Source: Cellulomonas fimi ATCC 484 | GTDB lineage: Bacteria > Actinomycetota > Actinomycetes > Actinomycetales > Cellulomonadaceae | NCBI RefSeq assembly: GCF_000212695.1 | Contig: NC_015514.1 | Location: 1,240,001 to 1,304,000, forward strand | DNA length: 64,000 bases | Direction of reading: 5' to 3' | Shown here: positions 54,670 through 63,007 of the stretch, one piece after another | Layout of the letters: every line of letters begins with the position of its first letter | Numbering within the stretch: position 1 is the stretch's first letter | Made by a program: the position numbers and the translations under genes | The notes under the pieces: model-generated | What the model was told of the DNA's origin: nothing | Seen by the model: the letters and a program-made list of their open reading frames with translations, nothing else | Database searches by the model: none

Positions 54670-54766
54670 CCTCCCGCGCGGCTCGTCGCGCGGCACTGCG
54701 CACGGTCGTCCAGGCTGGTGGGGCCGGGGGCAGCGCCGGCGGACGACGCGGACCGTGGGGTGAGCG

Positions 54767-55720
54767 GTGGGCGAGCAGGACGAGACGGCGCTCGACGCGC
54801 TGGCGGAGCTCGGTCGGGGCGGGACGTGGGAGGTGCACGGCCGCCGGCTCAAGGTCACGAACCTCGACAAGGTGCTGTTCCCGGGCCGGCCGGGGGAGGC
54901 GCCCGTCACCAAGCGTGAGCTGCTGGCGTACGCGGCGCGCATCGCGCCCGTCGTCCTGCCGTACCTGCGCGGGCGGGCGCTCAACCTGCACCGGTACCCC
55001 GAGGGCGCCGACCGGCCCGGCTTCTGGCACAAGCAGGTGCCGTCCCATGCGCCGGACTGGCTGCCGCGCTGGGACAACCCGGAGGCCGACGACGGGGAGA
55101 CGACGACGTACCTGGTCGTCGACGAGCCGGCGGCGCTCGTGTGGGCGGCCAACTTCGGCGCTCTCGAGTGGCACGCGTGGACGTCGCGCACGTCCGACCC
55201 GCACCGCCCGACGTACGCGCTGGTCGACATCGACCCGGGCGGCTCGACCACGTGGGACGAGGTGCTCGTGCTCGCCCGGCTCCACCGCGACGCGTTCGCG
55301 CACCTCGGCGTCCGCGCGGCGCCCAAGCTCACCGGGCGTCGAGGCGTCCAGGTGTGGGTGCCGGTGGCGGCGGGCCCCGACTTCGCGGAGACGCGAGCGT
55401 GGGTCGAGCGTCTGTCGCGCACGGTCGGCGCCGTGGTCCCGGAGCTCGTGAGCTGGCGCTGGGAGGTGCGGGAGCGTGGCGGCCAGGCGCGGCTGGACTA
55501 CACGCAGAACGCGATCAACAAGACCCTCGTCGCGCCCTACAGCCCGCGGGCCGCCGCCGGGGCGCCGGTGTCGGCCCCGATCACGTGGGACGAGCTCGAC
55601 GCGCCGTGGCTGCGCCCGGACGCGTTCACGGTCCGCACCGTGCTGGACCGGCTCGCGGAGCGCGGCGACCCGTTCCGTGTGGTCCTCGACGAGGACCAGG
55701 TGCTCCCGCGCCTCGGCTGA
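54767..55720 (+). CDS. Stand-alone LigD-type polymerase/primase domain protein (PolD-like)
   Basis: 317 residues covering only the archaeo-eukaryotic primase-like polymerase domain found in bacterial LigD. Motif I is ALVDIDPG (two Asp metal ligands); motif II reads LTGRRGVQVWVPV, where LigD proteins usually have His for the Gln; a later Asp in ARLDYTQNAINKT completes the site. No ligase or nuclease domain and no Ku nearby. It probably fills gaps or primes in DNA repair, like the mycobacterial stand-alone PolD proteins. Confidence 0.85.
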   Translation: MGEQDETALDALAELGRGGTWEVHGRRLKVTNLDKVLFPGRPGEAPVTKRELLAYAARIAPVVLPYLRGRALNLHRYPEGADRPGFWHKQVPSHAPDWLPRWDNPEADDGETTTYLVVDEPAALVWAANFGALEWHAWTSRTSDPHRPTYALVDIDPGGSTTWDEVLVLARLHRDAFAHLGVRAAPKLTGRRGVQVWVPVAAGPDFAETRAWVERLSRTVGAVVPELVSWRWEVRERGGQARLDYTQNAINKTLVAPYSPRAAAGAPVSAPITWDELDAPWLRPDAFTVRTVLDRLAERGDPFRVVLDEDQVLPRLG

Positions 55721-55770
55721 CCTGCACAGGGGCGTGGGCGGCGGCGAGGACCGCCCGGTGACGCGCCCGG

Positions 55771-57312
55771 CTAGGAACCGGCGCCCGCCGCCCCGGTGCC
55801 CACGGCGTCGAGCGGGGCGTGGAGCAGGTCCTCCGTCCGGCCGCGCCCGTGCGGCCCGTCCCAGTCCACGCGTGCGGCACCCGTGGAGAGGTCGACGACG
55901 AGCGTCGCCGACGCTCCCGGGTGCGCGACGCCGCGGCGCACGAGCGTGAGGACGGGCCCGTCGAGCGTCACCTCGACGTCACCGTCGAACGCCGGGTGGG
56001 TGTTCCGGAACCGGCACAGCCCGAGCAGCGCGCGCACGACGGGCCGGGCGAGGTCGGCGGCGATCTCCTGCGCGGTGTAGTGGTGCCGGTTGACGTCCCG
56101 GCCGACGCCCGTCCGCGCGAGCAGGTCGACGTCGTTGCCGCCGGCGAGCGCGCCGACGTAGTAGACCTGCGGGATCCCCGGCGTGAAGAGCTGCACGGCG
56201 CGCGCGGCGAGATAGCGGTGGTCGTCGCGGCCGAGCGCGTCGTAGAACGTCGAGTTGACCTGGTAGAGGTCGAGGTTGGACGCGGCCGCACCGGTCGCCT
56301 GCGCGGAGGCCCCGCCCGTGCGGGCGTGGATTCCCGCGACGAGCGCGTCGACCTGCTCGGGCGTCAGCAGCCCGGGACGCGGCTCGTCGCCCGGCTCGAC
56401 CGTCTGGTCCGGGCCGACGTCGATGACGCCGATGCCGTCGTGCGTGTCCAGCACCGTGACCGCGTTGCGGGGGCGGTCGCGCAGCCAGCCGGCCAGCGCG
56501 GTTCCGTCGCCCGCGTACAGCGCGTGCAGCACGAGCGGGGGGAGGGCGAAGTCGTAGACGAGGTCGACGGCGCGCCCGATCTCGACCTGGCGCCGGTAGT
56601 AGGAGTGCACCTCGACGAGCACGTCGACGCCGCGGGCGCGCGCCTGCGCGGTGAAGTCCTCGATGAAGGCGAACGTCTCGCGCGTCATGAAGCACGTCGT
56701 GCCGGGCGTCTTGACGGCGTACCCGACGGCGTCGAGGCGCACGAGCCCGACGCCCGCGGCGGCGACGGCGTCGAGGATCGACGTCAGGTAGGCGCGGCCT
56801 GCCTCGGAACGGACGTCGACGTCCACCTGCTGCGGCGTGAACGTCGTCCACACGTACCGCAGCCGGTCGCCGAGCCGCAGCGCCGTGAACGGCAGGCCAG
56901 GACGCGGGCGGTAGATCCGGGCGAGGTTCTCCTCGCGGGCGCCGTCGGGGAACACCGACGACAGCGTGAGGAACATCGGCGCGAAGGGCGACGCGTCGCC
57001 GCGCGCCCGCACGTCGAGGAACGCGGCGGACTGCGCCGACACGTGGTTGACGATGAGGTCGACCACGACGTCGTGCGTGCGCGCGAGGTCCCGGACGTCC
57101 TCCCACGTGCCGAGCCGCGGGTCGACGGCGGTGTGGTCGACGGGGTCGAAGCCGGCGTCGGCGCCGTCGTAGGGCGTGAAGAACGGCAGGACGTGCACCC
57201 CGCCGAACGCGCCTGCGAACGGCTCGGAGCGCAGCAGCCGCGCGAGGCCGGGGAGGTCGCCGCCGAGCCGGTCGGCGTAGGTGATGAGCTGCACGGCGTT
57301 GCGCGTCGCCAC
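55771..57312 (-). CDS. Sucrose phosphorylase (GH13_18)
   Basis: 513 residues, very like bifidobacterial sucrose phosphorylase. It converts sucrose and phosphate to glucose-1-phosphate and fructose. It begins NAVQLITYADRLGGDL and has the nucleophile Asp in VRLDAVGYAVK, the acid/base Glu in VLVEVHSYY and the third Asp in LDTHDGIGVID. GAGAGG lies nine bases before the GTG. No sugar transporter or regulator adjoins it; the convergent neighbour is the PolD-like gene. Confidence 0.94.
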   Translation of the reverse strand: MATRNAVQLITYADRLGGDLPGLARLLRSEPFAGAFGGVHVLPFFTPYDGADAGFDPVDHTAVDPRLGTWEDVRDLARTHDVVVDLIVNHVSAQSAAFLDVRARGDASPFAPMFLTLSSVFPDGAREENLARIYRPRPGLPFTALRLGDRLRYVWTTFTPQQVDVDVRSEAGRAYLTSILDAVAAAGVGLVRLDAVGYAVKTPGTTCFMTRETFAFIEDFTAQARARGVDVLVEVHSYYRRQVEIGRAVDLVYDFALPPLVLHALYAGDGTALAGWLRDRPRNAVTVLDTHDGIGVIDVGPDQTVEPGDEPRPGLLTPEQVDALVAGIHARTGGASAQATGAAASNLDLYQVNSTFYDALGRDDHRYLAARAVQLFTPGIPQVYYVGALAGGNDVDLLARTGVGRDVNRHHYTAQEIAADLARPVVRALLGLCRFRNTHPAFDGDVEVTLDGPVLTLVRRGVAHPGASATLVVDLSTGAARVDWDGPHGRGRTEDLLHAPLDAVGTGAAGAGS

Positions 57313-57370
57313 GTCGGCGTCCTCTCTGACGCGTCCGGGGAGCCCCGCCGGGCTGTGGGCGGGCGGTCCG

Positions 57371-57410
57371 CGGCGGGGCCCGGTCCGGTGTCCCAGGCCG
57401 GGCCCCGCCG
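57371..57410 (-). terminator. Hairpin terminator after csbD-like gene
   Basis: A 13-bp GC stem (57371-57383 with 57398-57410) with a 14-nt loop begins 8 bp after the CsbD stop and precedes the sucrose phosphorylase start. Confidence 0.7.
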
Positions 57411-57418
57411 AGCGGCTG

Positions 57419-57613
57419 CTACTTCTTGAAGGCGTCCTTGACGTCGTCGACGGCGTCGGCGGCCTTGTCGCCGGCCTGCTTGACGTTGGCCGACGCCTGG
57501 TCGCCGCGGCCCTCGGCCTCGAGGCGCTCGTCGTCCGTCGCGCGTCCGACGCCCTCCTTGACCTTGCCCTTCGCCTCTTCGGCGGCGTGCTCGATCTTGT
57601 CGTCGAGACCCAT
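57419..57613 (-). CDS. CsbD family stress protein
   Basis: 64 residues, highly charged and helical, with the CsbD pattern MGLDDKIEHAAEEAKGKVKE and a second Lys/Asp helix. GAGAGGAG precedes the ATG by six bases. CsbD-like proteins accumulate under general stress; mechanism unknown. It is 31 bp downstream of a small membrane protein gene, probably one operon. Confidence 0.92.
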   Translation of the reverse strand: MGLDDKIEHAAEEAKGKVKEGVGRATDDERLEAEGRGDQASANVKQAGDKAADAVDDVKDAFKK

Positions 57614-57644
57614 GGTGGGCTCCTCTCCGGTCGTGGCGGTCGGG

Positions 57645-57800
57645 TCAGACGGCGCGTCGTCCGCGCCCGACGAGCCAGCCGATGAGGCTGACGACGAGCA
57701 GGATGACGCCGATCCAGAGGAGGACCTGCGCGGCTTCGACGGCGACGCCGAGGACGATCATGACGACGCCGGCGATGATGAGGATGAGCCACAGAGCCAT
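57645..57800 (-). CDS. Small two-helix membrane protein
   Basis: 51 residues: MALWLILIIAGVVMIVLGVA, a short turn, LLWIGVILLVVSLIGWLVG, then a basic end GRGRRAV. GAGAGG lies seven bases before the ATG. Small hydrophobic proteins of this kind often accompany stress genes; here it leads the CsbD operon. Confidence 0.85.
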   Translation of the reverse strand: MALWLILIIAGVVMIVLGVAVEAAQVLLWIGVILLVVSLIGWLVGRGRRAV

Positions 57801-57829
57801 CGGACTGCCTCTCTCGACTCGGCGGCCTC

Positions 57830-57872
57830 GTGACCACCGACCTGACCCGGTGACCAGGGTTCTTCGGTCACC
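57830..57872 (-). promoter_or_regulatory. Three GGTCAC repeats upstream of the small membrane protein
   Basis: On the minus strand GGTCAC occurs at 57872, 57855 and 57835 (spacings 17 and 20), 30-70 bp upstream of the start at 57800. The first two also form GGTGACC-N10-GGTCACC with the plus strand. A regulator site is possible. The rest of 57873-58020 shows nothing I can name. Confidence 0.3.
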
Positions 57873-58025
57873 ACACGACATCGTCCTGCCGCAAGGGGCG
57901 TCTCGCATGTCGGGCGAGGGGCGCGGGCGGGTGGTATTCGGATCGCCGTCCGCACGGGTGCCGGCCGGCTCCGGCGTGCGCGGTGGACACCGCTGTCCAC
58001 GATGTGAGCCGCGCCCGGCAGATAG

Positions 58026-58054
58026 TTGACCGATCCAGTCGGGTTTTCTACTGT
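58026..58054 (+). promoter_or_regulatory. Promoter of the sulfur operon
   Basis: TTGACC (58026-58031), 17-bp spacer, TACTGT (58049-58054), a good sigma-70-type promoter. Transcription would start near 58061, about 20 nt before the riboswitch. Confidence 0.75.
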
Positions 58055-58082
58055 TCTCGGCACCGGGGTCCGACGGGTCCGG

Positions 58083-58163
58083 GGTCATGAGCTCCAGCAC
58101 CAAGCCCCGGCTCGCTGGACGGCAACCCTCCCGCGCGGCGGGGTGCCCCGGGTGACGACCAGG
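58083..58163 (+). ncRNA. SAM-IV-type riboswitch aptamer
   Basis: The segment matches the actinobacterial SAM-IV consensus as I know it: GGTCATGAG, CCAGC with GCTGG hairpin around AAGCCCCGGCT, then CGGCAACCCTCC, a GGCGGGGTGCCCCGGGTGA stretch and closing GACC that pairs with the opening GGTC. These riboswitches bind S-adenosylmethionine and turn off sulfur genes. The genes downstream are sulfur-acquisition types, which fits. Confidence 0.85.
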
Positions 58164-58223
58164 CCGTGGACCCCACGGCAACGGCGCGGACGCAGGCCCA
58201 GGGCCTGCCGTGAGGAGAGAGCG

Positions 58224-58307
58224 ATGAGCAGCGGGCGAGCACCCCGGCACGCAGCCGGCCTCACGTGTCGCTGTCGCCCCTGCACGCCCTCCTGTCGCGC
58301 CCGCTGA
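58224..58307 (+). CDS. Cys-rich leader peptide of the sulfur operon
   Basis: 27 codons with GAGGAG six bases before the ATG. The peptide has four Cys in its last 13 residues (TCRCRPCTPSCRAR). Cys-rich uORFs upstream of sulfur genes in actinobacteria act as cysteine-sensing attenuators: ribosome stalling on Cys codons when cysteine is scarce allows expression. It lies 60 nt after the riboswitch and 187 nt before the first enzyme gene, a region that is strongly C-rich and holds small GC hairpins. Confidence 0.7.
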   Translation: MSSGRAPRHAAGLTCRCRPCTPSCRAR

Positions 58308-58494
58308 GCACCCCGACGACACCGTCGCCGGCCGGCCACCGGCCCCCCGCACAGGCACAGGCTCCCGCGCAGCCCGAGCGCTGACGCGCCGTCGCGGCCC
58401 CTGCCGCACCCGTCCCACGCACCCGCCACGCCCCGGTCCGGGCGCGCACCCGCGCGTCCGCACCGCCGCGCACCCCGAAACGGATGGCACCCCC

Positions 58495-59646
58495 ATGACC
58501 GTCTCTCCCCGCAGCACCCACCTCGGCCTCGACCTCTCCGACGCCGGCCCGCACCCCGAGGCGTGGCGCACGTCCGGGTCGGAGCCGCACCGGCTCTTCG
58601 ACCCCGAGCGGCTGCGCGAGCTCGTCGACACCGCGCAGCGCGCGACGCTCGACTTCGTCCTGTTCGACGACGCGTTCGCGCTCCACACGAGCCGCAACAC
58701 CACGTTGCGGGGGCGGCTCGACGCGGCCCTCGTCTCGGCGCGGCTCGCCCCCCGCAGCGCGGGCATCGGGCTGGTCGCGACGGTCGACACCACGCACACC
58801 GAGCCGTTCCACGTCGCCAAGGCGCTGCAGACGATCGACCACGTCAGCCACGGGCGCGCCGCCTGGCAGGTCGCCTGGTCGACGTCGCCGCAGGTCACCG
58901 CGGCCTTCGGACGCAAGCAGGTGCAGGACGAGGCCGACGCGGTCGCCGAGGCCGACGAGGCCGTCGACGTCGTGCGCAAGCTCTGGGACAGCTGGGAGGA
59001 CGACGCGGAGATCCGCGACGTCGCGACCGGCCGGTTCGTCGACCGCGACAAGATCCACCGGATCGACCACGAGGGCGTCCGGTTCGTCGTGCGCGGGTCG
59101 TCGATCACACCGCGCTCGCCGCAGGGCCAGCCGCCCGTCGTCGTGCGTGCGACCTCGTCGCCCGCGCGTGCCTTCGCCGCGCACCAGGCGGACGTCGTCC
59201 GGATCGCCGTGACCGACCGCGCGGACGCCGCCGTGCAGCGCGCCGAGATCCGGGCCGCCGCCGCGGCCGTCGGGCGCGACCCCGACGAGATCCGGGTCCT
59301 CGCGGACGTGCTCGTCGTGCTGGGCGGGACCGCCGCCGCGGCACGCGAGCGCCTGGCCCTGCTCGACGCGCTCGCCGGCGACGCACGCCGACCCGACGGG
59401 TACGCGCACGTCGGGACGGCCGCGGAGCTCGCGGCGACCGTCGAGGACTGGACGGTCACGGGCGCGGTCGACGGGTTCGTGCTGCGGCCTGCCGCGCTGC
59501 ACACCGACGTCGACGGCATCGCCGACGAGGTGGTCCCGCTGCTGCGCGCCGCGGGAGCGTTCCGCGACACCTACCCCGGCACGACGCTGCGCGACACCCT
59601 CGGGCTCGCGCGCCCCGCCTCCCGCTACGCCTCCGCGATCGCCTGA
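58495..59646 (+). CDS. LLM-class flavin-dependent monooxygenase 1
   Basis: 383 residues of the bacterial luciferase-like family (FMNH2-dependent, TIM barrel). Typical pieces are THLGLDLSDAGPHPEAWR, HVAKALQTIDHVSHGRAAW and PPVVVRATSSPARAFAA. Such enzymes release sulfite from organosulfur compounds or oxidise related substrates; the riboswitch supports a sulfur role. A five-codon mini-ORF (58484-58498) ends over its start codon, and no strong ribosome site is present, so translation may be by reinitiation. Confidence 0.9.
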   Translation: MTVSPRSTHLGLDLSDAGPHPEAWRTSGSEPHRLFDPERLRELVDTAQRATLDFVLFDDAFALHTSRNTTLRGRLDAALVSARLAPRSAGIGLVATVDTTHTEPFHVAKALQTIDHVSHGRAAWQVAWSTSPQVTAAFGRKQVQDEADAVAEADEAVDVVRKLWDSWEDDAEIRDVATGRFVDRDKIHRIDHEGVRFVVRGSSITPRSPQGQPPVVVRATSSPARAFAAHQADVVRIAVTDRADAAVQRAEIRAAAAAVGRDPDEIRVLADVLVVLGGTAAAARERLALLDALAGDARRPDGYAHVGTAAELAATVEDWTVTGAVDGFVLRPAALHTDVDGIADEVVPLLRAAGAFRDTYPGTTLRDTLGLARPASRYASAIA

Positions 59647-59654
59647 GCCGCGCC

Positions 59655-61025
59655 ATGACCGTCCCCCGCAAGCAGGTCCACCTCGGCGCGCACTTCCCGG
59701 GCGTCAACTCGACCACCGTCTGGACCGAGCCCGACTCGGGCAGCCAGATCGACTTCGCGTCGTTCGAGCACCTCGCCCGCTCGGCCGAGGACGCGCGCCT
59801 CGACTTCTTCTTCCTCGCCGAGGGCCTGCGCCTGCGCGAGCACAAGGGCGAGATCTTCGACCTCGACGTCGTCGGGCGGCCCGACACCCTGCCCGTGCTC
59901 GCCGCGCTCGCGGCCGTGACCGACCGGCTGGGCCTGGTCGGCACGATCAACACGACGTTCAACGAGCCGTGGGAGGTCGCGCGGCAGTTCGCGACGCTCG
60001 ACGTGCTCTCGGGCGGGCGCGCCGCGTGGAACCTCGTGACGTCGCCCGACGCGTTCACCGGTGCGAACTTCCGCCGCGGCGGCTTCCTGCCCTACGAGCA
60101 GCGCTACGAGCGGGCCGCCGAGCTCGTCGCGGTCGCCCGCGCGCTCTGGGACTCGTGGGACGACGACGCCGTGCTGGGCGACCGCGAGGGTGGTGCGTTC
60201 CTGCGGGACGTCGAGCACGTCGGCCCGCACTTCCAGGTGCGCGGCACGTTCCCGACGCCGCGCGGCCCGCAGGGGCACCCGGTGCTCTTCCAGGCCGGCG
60301 ACTCCGGGCAGGGTCGCGACTTCGCCGCCGCGACCGCGGACGTCGTGTTCTCCATGCACTCGACCTTCGAGGACGGCCGGGCGTTCTACCGGGACGTCAA
60401 GGACCGGCTGCCCGCGCTCGGCCGCCGGGAGGACTCGCTGAAGATCCTGCCGGCGACGAGCGTCGTGCTCGGCGACACCGCCGAGGACGCCGCCGAGCGG
60501 GCGCGCGTCATCCGGCGCCAGCAGGTCTCCGGCCCGGGCGCGATCGCGTTCCTCGAGCAGGTGTGGGGCGTGGACCTCACCGCCTACGACCCCGACGGGC
60601 CCCTGCCCGACGTGGAGCCCGACGTCGGCAACGCCGACATCACGCGGGGCCGCGTGCGGCACGTCAAGGACCCGCGCCCCGTGGTCGCCGCGTGGCGCGC
60701 GCGGGCCGAGGCCGAGCGCCTGTCGATCCGCGACCTCGTCATCGCGGTGACCAGCCGGGGCGGGTTCGTCGGGACGCCCACGCACGTGGCCGACGAGATC
60801 GACCGCTACGTCCAGCAGGACGCGAGCGACGGCTTCATCCTCGTGCCGCACCTCACGCCGCACGGTCTCGACGACGTGCTGGCGACGGTCGTGCCGCTGC
60901 TGCAGGAGCGCGGCTCCTTCCGGGCCGAGTACGCCGGCCCGACGCTGCGCGACCACCTCGGGCTCGACCGCCCGGCCGAGGGCCGTGCCGCGACCGCCCA
61001 CCTCGACCAGCAGCCCGTCGGCTGA
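59655..61025 (+). CDS. NtaA/SnaA/DszA-type FMN-dependent monooxygenase 2
   Basis: 456 residues, usual length of the NtaA/SnaA/DszA subfamily. Signatures include HLGAHFPGVNSTTVW, FFLAEGLRLREHKGEIFDL, LSGGRAAWNLVTSPD and HPVLFQAGDSGQGRDFAA. Members cleave C-S or C-N bonds of sulfones, chelators and similar compounds using FMNH2 and O2. It follows the first monooxygenase by eight bases in the same operon; a reductase is not in view. Confidence 0.92.
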   Translation: MTVPRKQVHLGAHFPGVNSTTVWTEPDSGSQIDFASFEHLARSAEDARLDFFFLAEGLRLREHKGEIFDLDVVGRPDTLPVLAALAAVTDRLGLVGTINTTFNEPWEVARQFATLDVLSGGRAAWNLVTSPDAFTGANFRRGGFLPYEQRYERAAELVAVARALWDSWDDDAVLGDREGGAFLRDVEHVGPHFQVRGTFPTPRGPQGHPVLFQAGDSGQGRDFAAATADVVFSMHSTFEDGRAFYRDVKDRLPALGRREDSLKILPATSVVLGDTAEDAAERARVIRRQQVSGPGAIAFLEQVWGVDLTAYDPDGPLPDVEPDVGNADITRGRVRHVKDPRPVVAAWRARAEAERLSIRDLVIAVTSRGGFVGTPTHVADEIDRYVQQDASDGFILVPHLTPHGLDDVLATVVPLLQERGSFRAEYAGPTLRDHLGLDRPAEGRAATAHLDQQPVG

Positions 61026-61038
61026 CAGGAGCGCCACG

Positions 61039-61944
61039 ATGACCGACACCGCCACCCGCCCGCCGGCCGCCCCGGCCGACTCCGGCGCGCCCGCCGGCGC
61101 GGCGACCGACCCACGTGCCGCCTGGGAGGCCTGGCACGCCGAGCGTGAGCGCGCCCTCACCGCCCCGCACGGCTGGCTCACGCCCGTCGCCCTGCTGTGG
61201 CTGCGCGCGCAGCGCCGCCTCCTGCCCGGGCTGCCCGGGCTCTGGTCGGCCGACGACGACGGCGCGCACCTGCTCGCGGTCGACGACGACGCCCTGACCG
61301 ACGCCGACGGACCGGTGCGCGGGGAACGCACCTGGCACGTGCCGGAGGACGGCTCGCTCGTCGTCGCGCGCCACCTGCCCGCCGGCCGGGACCCGCTCGC
61401 GGCGCCCGACGAGGTCGAGGTCGTCGTCGAGCTCGTGCGGCGCACCGGCCGCTACGGCCTTCGGCTGCGCGACCCGCAGGCCGCGACGCGGGGCCGGTTC
61501 ACCGGCGTGCCGACGTTCCCGTACGACGAGTCCTGGGTGCTCGACGCGCCCGTGCGCTGGTACGACGCGCCGCAGCAGGTCGTCGTCGGTGCGGCGCAGC
61601 CCGGGCTCGTGCACGACGCGACCGTGGTCGGGGAGGTCGACGTGGAGCGGGGCGGCACCGTCCGCACGCTGCGTCTCGTGGAGGCGCCCGGCACCGACGG
61701 CGTCGCGCTGCTGTTCTCCGACGAGGCCGACGACGTCGCCGGCTGGCGCGTGCTGCACACCGCCCGCACGGCCGACGGGGCGACGACGCTGCGGCTCGAC
61801 CTCAACCGCACGCTCAACCTGCCCTACGCGTTCACGGACTTCGGCACGTGCCCCTCGCCGGTGCTCGGCAACCACCTGCCGTTCGCCGTCGAGGCGGGCG
61901 AGCGCACGCCGACCGGCACGCGGACCGAGCGGAGGACCGCATGA
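61039..61944 (+). CDS. DUF1684 family protein
   Basis: 301 residues covering the DUF1684 beta-rich domain: AWEAWHAERERALTAPHGWL near the N terminus, RRTGRYGLRLRDP, and the C-terminal LNRTLNLPYAFTDFGTCP. AGGAG lies seven bases before the ATG; the stop overlaps the permease ATG (ATGA). Function is unknown; its place between sulfur monooxygenases and an importer suggests work on the same substrate. Confidence 0.9.
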   Translation: MTDTATRPPAAPADSGAPAGAATDPRAAWEAWHAERERALTAPHGWLTPVALLWLRAQRRLLPGLPGLWSADDDGAHLLAVDDDALTDADGPVRGERTWHVPEDGSLVVARHLPAGRDPLAAPDEVEVVVELVRRTGRYGLRLRDPQAATRGRFTGVPTFPYDESWVLDAPVRWYDAPQQVVVGAAQPGLVHDATVVGEVDVERGGTVRTLRLVEAPGTDGVALLFSDEADDVAGWRVLHTARTADGATTLRLDLNRTLNLPYAFTDFGTCPSPVLGNHLPFAVEAGERTPTGTRTERRTA

Positions 61945-62972
61945 GCACCCTCGACCTGCGCCACGACGACGTGCACCGCCGCGTCGCCGGTGTCGTCCCC
62001 GTGCCCGTCGCGGACGTCCCGCGTGACGCGGCGACCTCCGCGGTGTCCGGGCGCGAGGAGCTCGAGCGCCTGCGCGTCGTGCCGTCGCGGCACCCGGCCC
62101 GCTGGGTCGCGACGGCCGCGGTGGCCGTCCTGCTCGCCATGGTCGTGAGCTCGCTCGCGACGAACGAGAAGTGGGGCTGGGACGTCGTCACGCAGTACCT
62201 CACCTGGCCGTCGGTGCTCGAGGGACTGTGGGGCACGATCCGGCTCACCGCGGTCGCGGCCGTCGTCGGCTTCGGGCTCGGCACCGTGCTCGCGCTCATG
62301 CGCCTGTCCCGCTCGCCGTTGCTGCAGTCCGTCGCGTGGGCGTACGTCTGGGTGTTCCGGTCGGTGCCTCTCATCCTGCAGCTGCTGCTCTGGTACAACC
62401 TCGCGTACCTCTACCCGACGCTCACGCTCGGCATCCCGTTCGGGCCCGCGTTCACCGAGTTCGGCACGCTCGACGTGGTCGACAAGTTCGGTGCGGCGAT
62501 CCTCGGGCTCGGGCTCTCGCAGGCCGCGTACTCCTCGGAGATCGTCCGGGCGGGCATCCTCGGCGTCGACCAGGGCCAGCACGAGGCGGCGGCGGCGCTC
62601 GGCATCCCGCGGGCCCGCCAGCAGTGGCGGATCGTGCTGCCGCAGGCCATGCGCACCATCGTCCCGACCTCGGTCAACGAGGTGATCGGCCTGGTCAAGG
62701 GCACGTCGGTCGTCTACGTGCTCGCGTACGGCGAGCTGTTCTACACCGTGGGCGTCATCTACGGCCGCAACCTGCAGGTGGTCCCGCTGCTGCTCGTCGC
62801 AGGCATCTGGTACCTCGTGCTCACGACCGTCCTCACGGTCGCGCAGTTCTACCTCGAGCGGTACTACGCCCGCGGCGCGCTGCGCACCCTCCCGCCGACG
62901 CCGCTGCAGCGCGCGCGGCGTGCGGTCCGCCGGTCGTGGACCCGACTCACCGCCCGGGGAGGTGCCGCGTAA
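61941..62972 (+). CDS. Polar amino acid-type ABC transporter permease
   Basis: 343 residues. An unusual ~55-residue hydrophilic N-terminal extension precedes the HisM/GlnP-type domain with about five or six helices. The EAA loop reads HEAAAALGIPRARQQWRIVL. It forms the membrane channel of an importer for an amino acid or small sulfur compound such as cystine. Start overlaps the DUF1684 stop; stop TAA is at 62970-62972, where the ATPase frame begins. Confidence 0.92.
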   Translation: MSTLDLRHDDVHRRVAGVVPVPVADVPRDAATSAVSGREELERLRVVPSRHPARWVATAAVAVLLAMVVSSLATNEKWGWDVVTQYLTWPSVLEGLWGTIRLTAVAAVVGFGLGTVLALMRLSRSPLLQSVAWAYVWVFRSVPLILQLLLWYNLAYLYPTLTLGIPFGPAFTEFGTLDVVDKFGAAILGLGLSQAAYSSEIVRAGILGVDQGQHEAAAALGIPRARQQWRIVLPQAMRTIVPTSVNEVIGLVKGTSVVYVLAYGELFYTVGVIYGRNLQVVPLLLVAGIWYLVLTTVLTVAQFYLERYYARGALRTLPPTPLQRARRAVRRSWTRLTARGGAA

Positions 62973-63007
62973 CCGCCACGACCACCGCACCCGGCGGGCT
63001 GCTCGAG

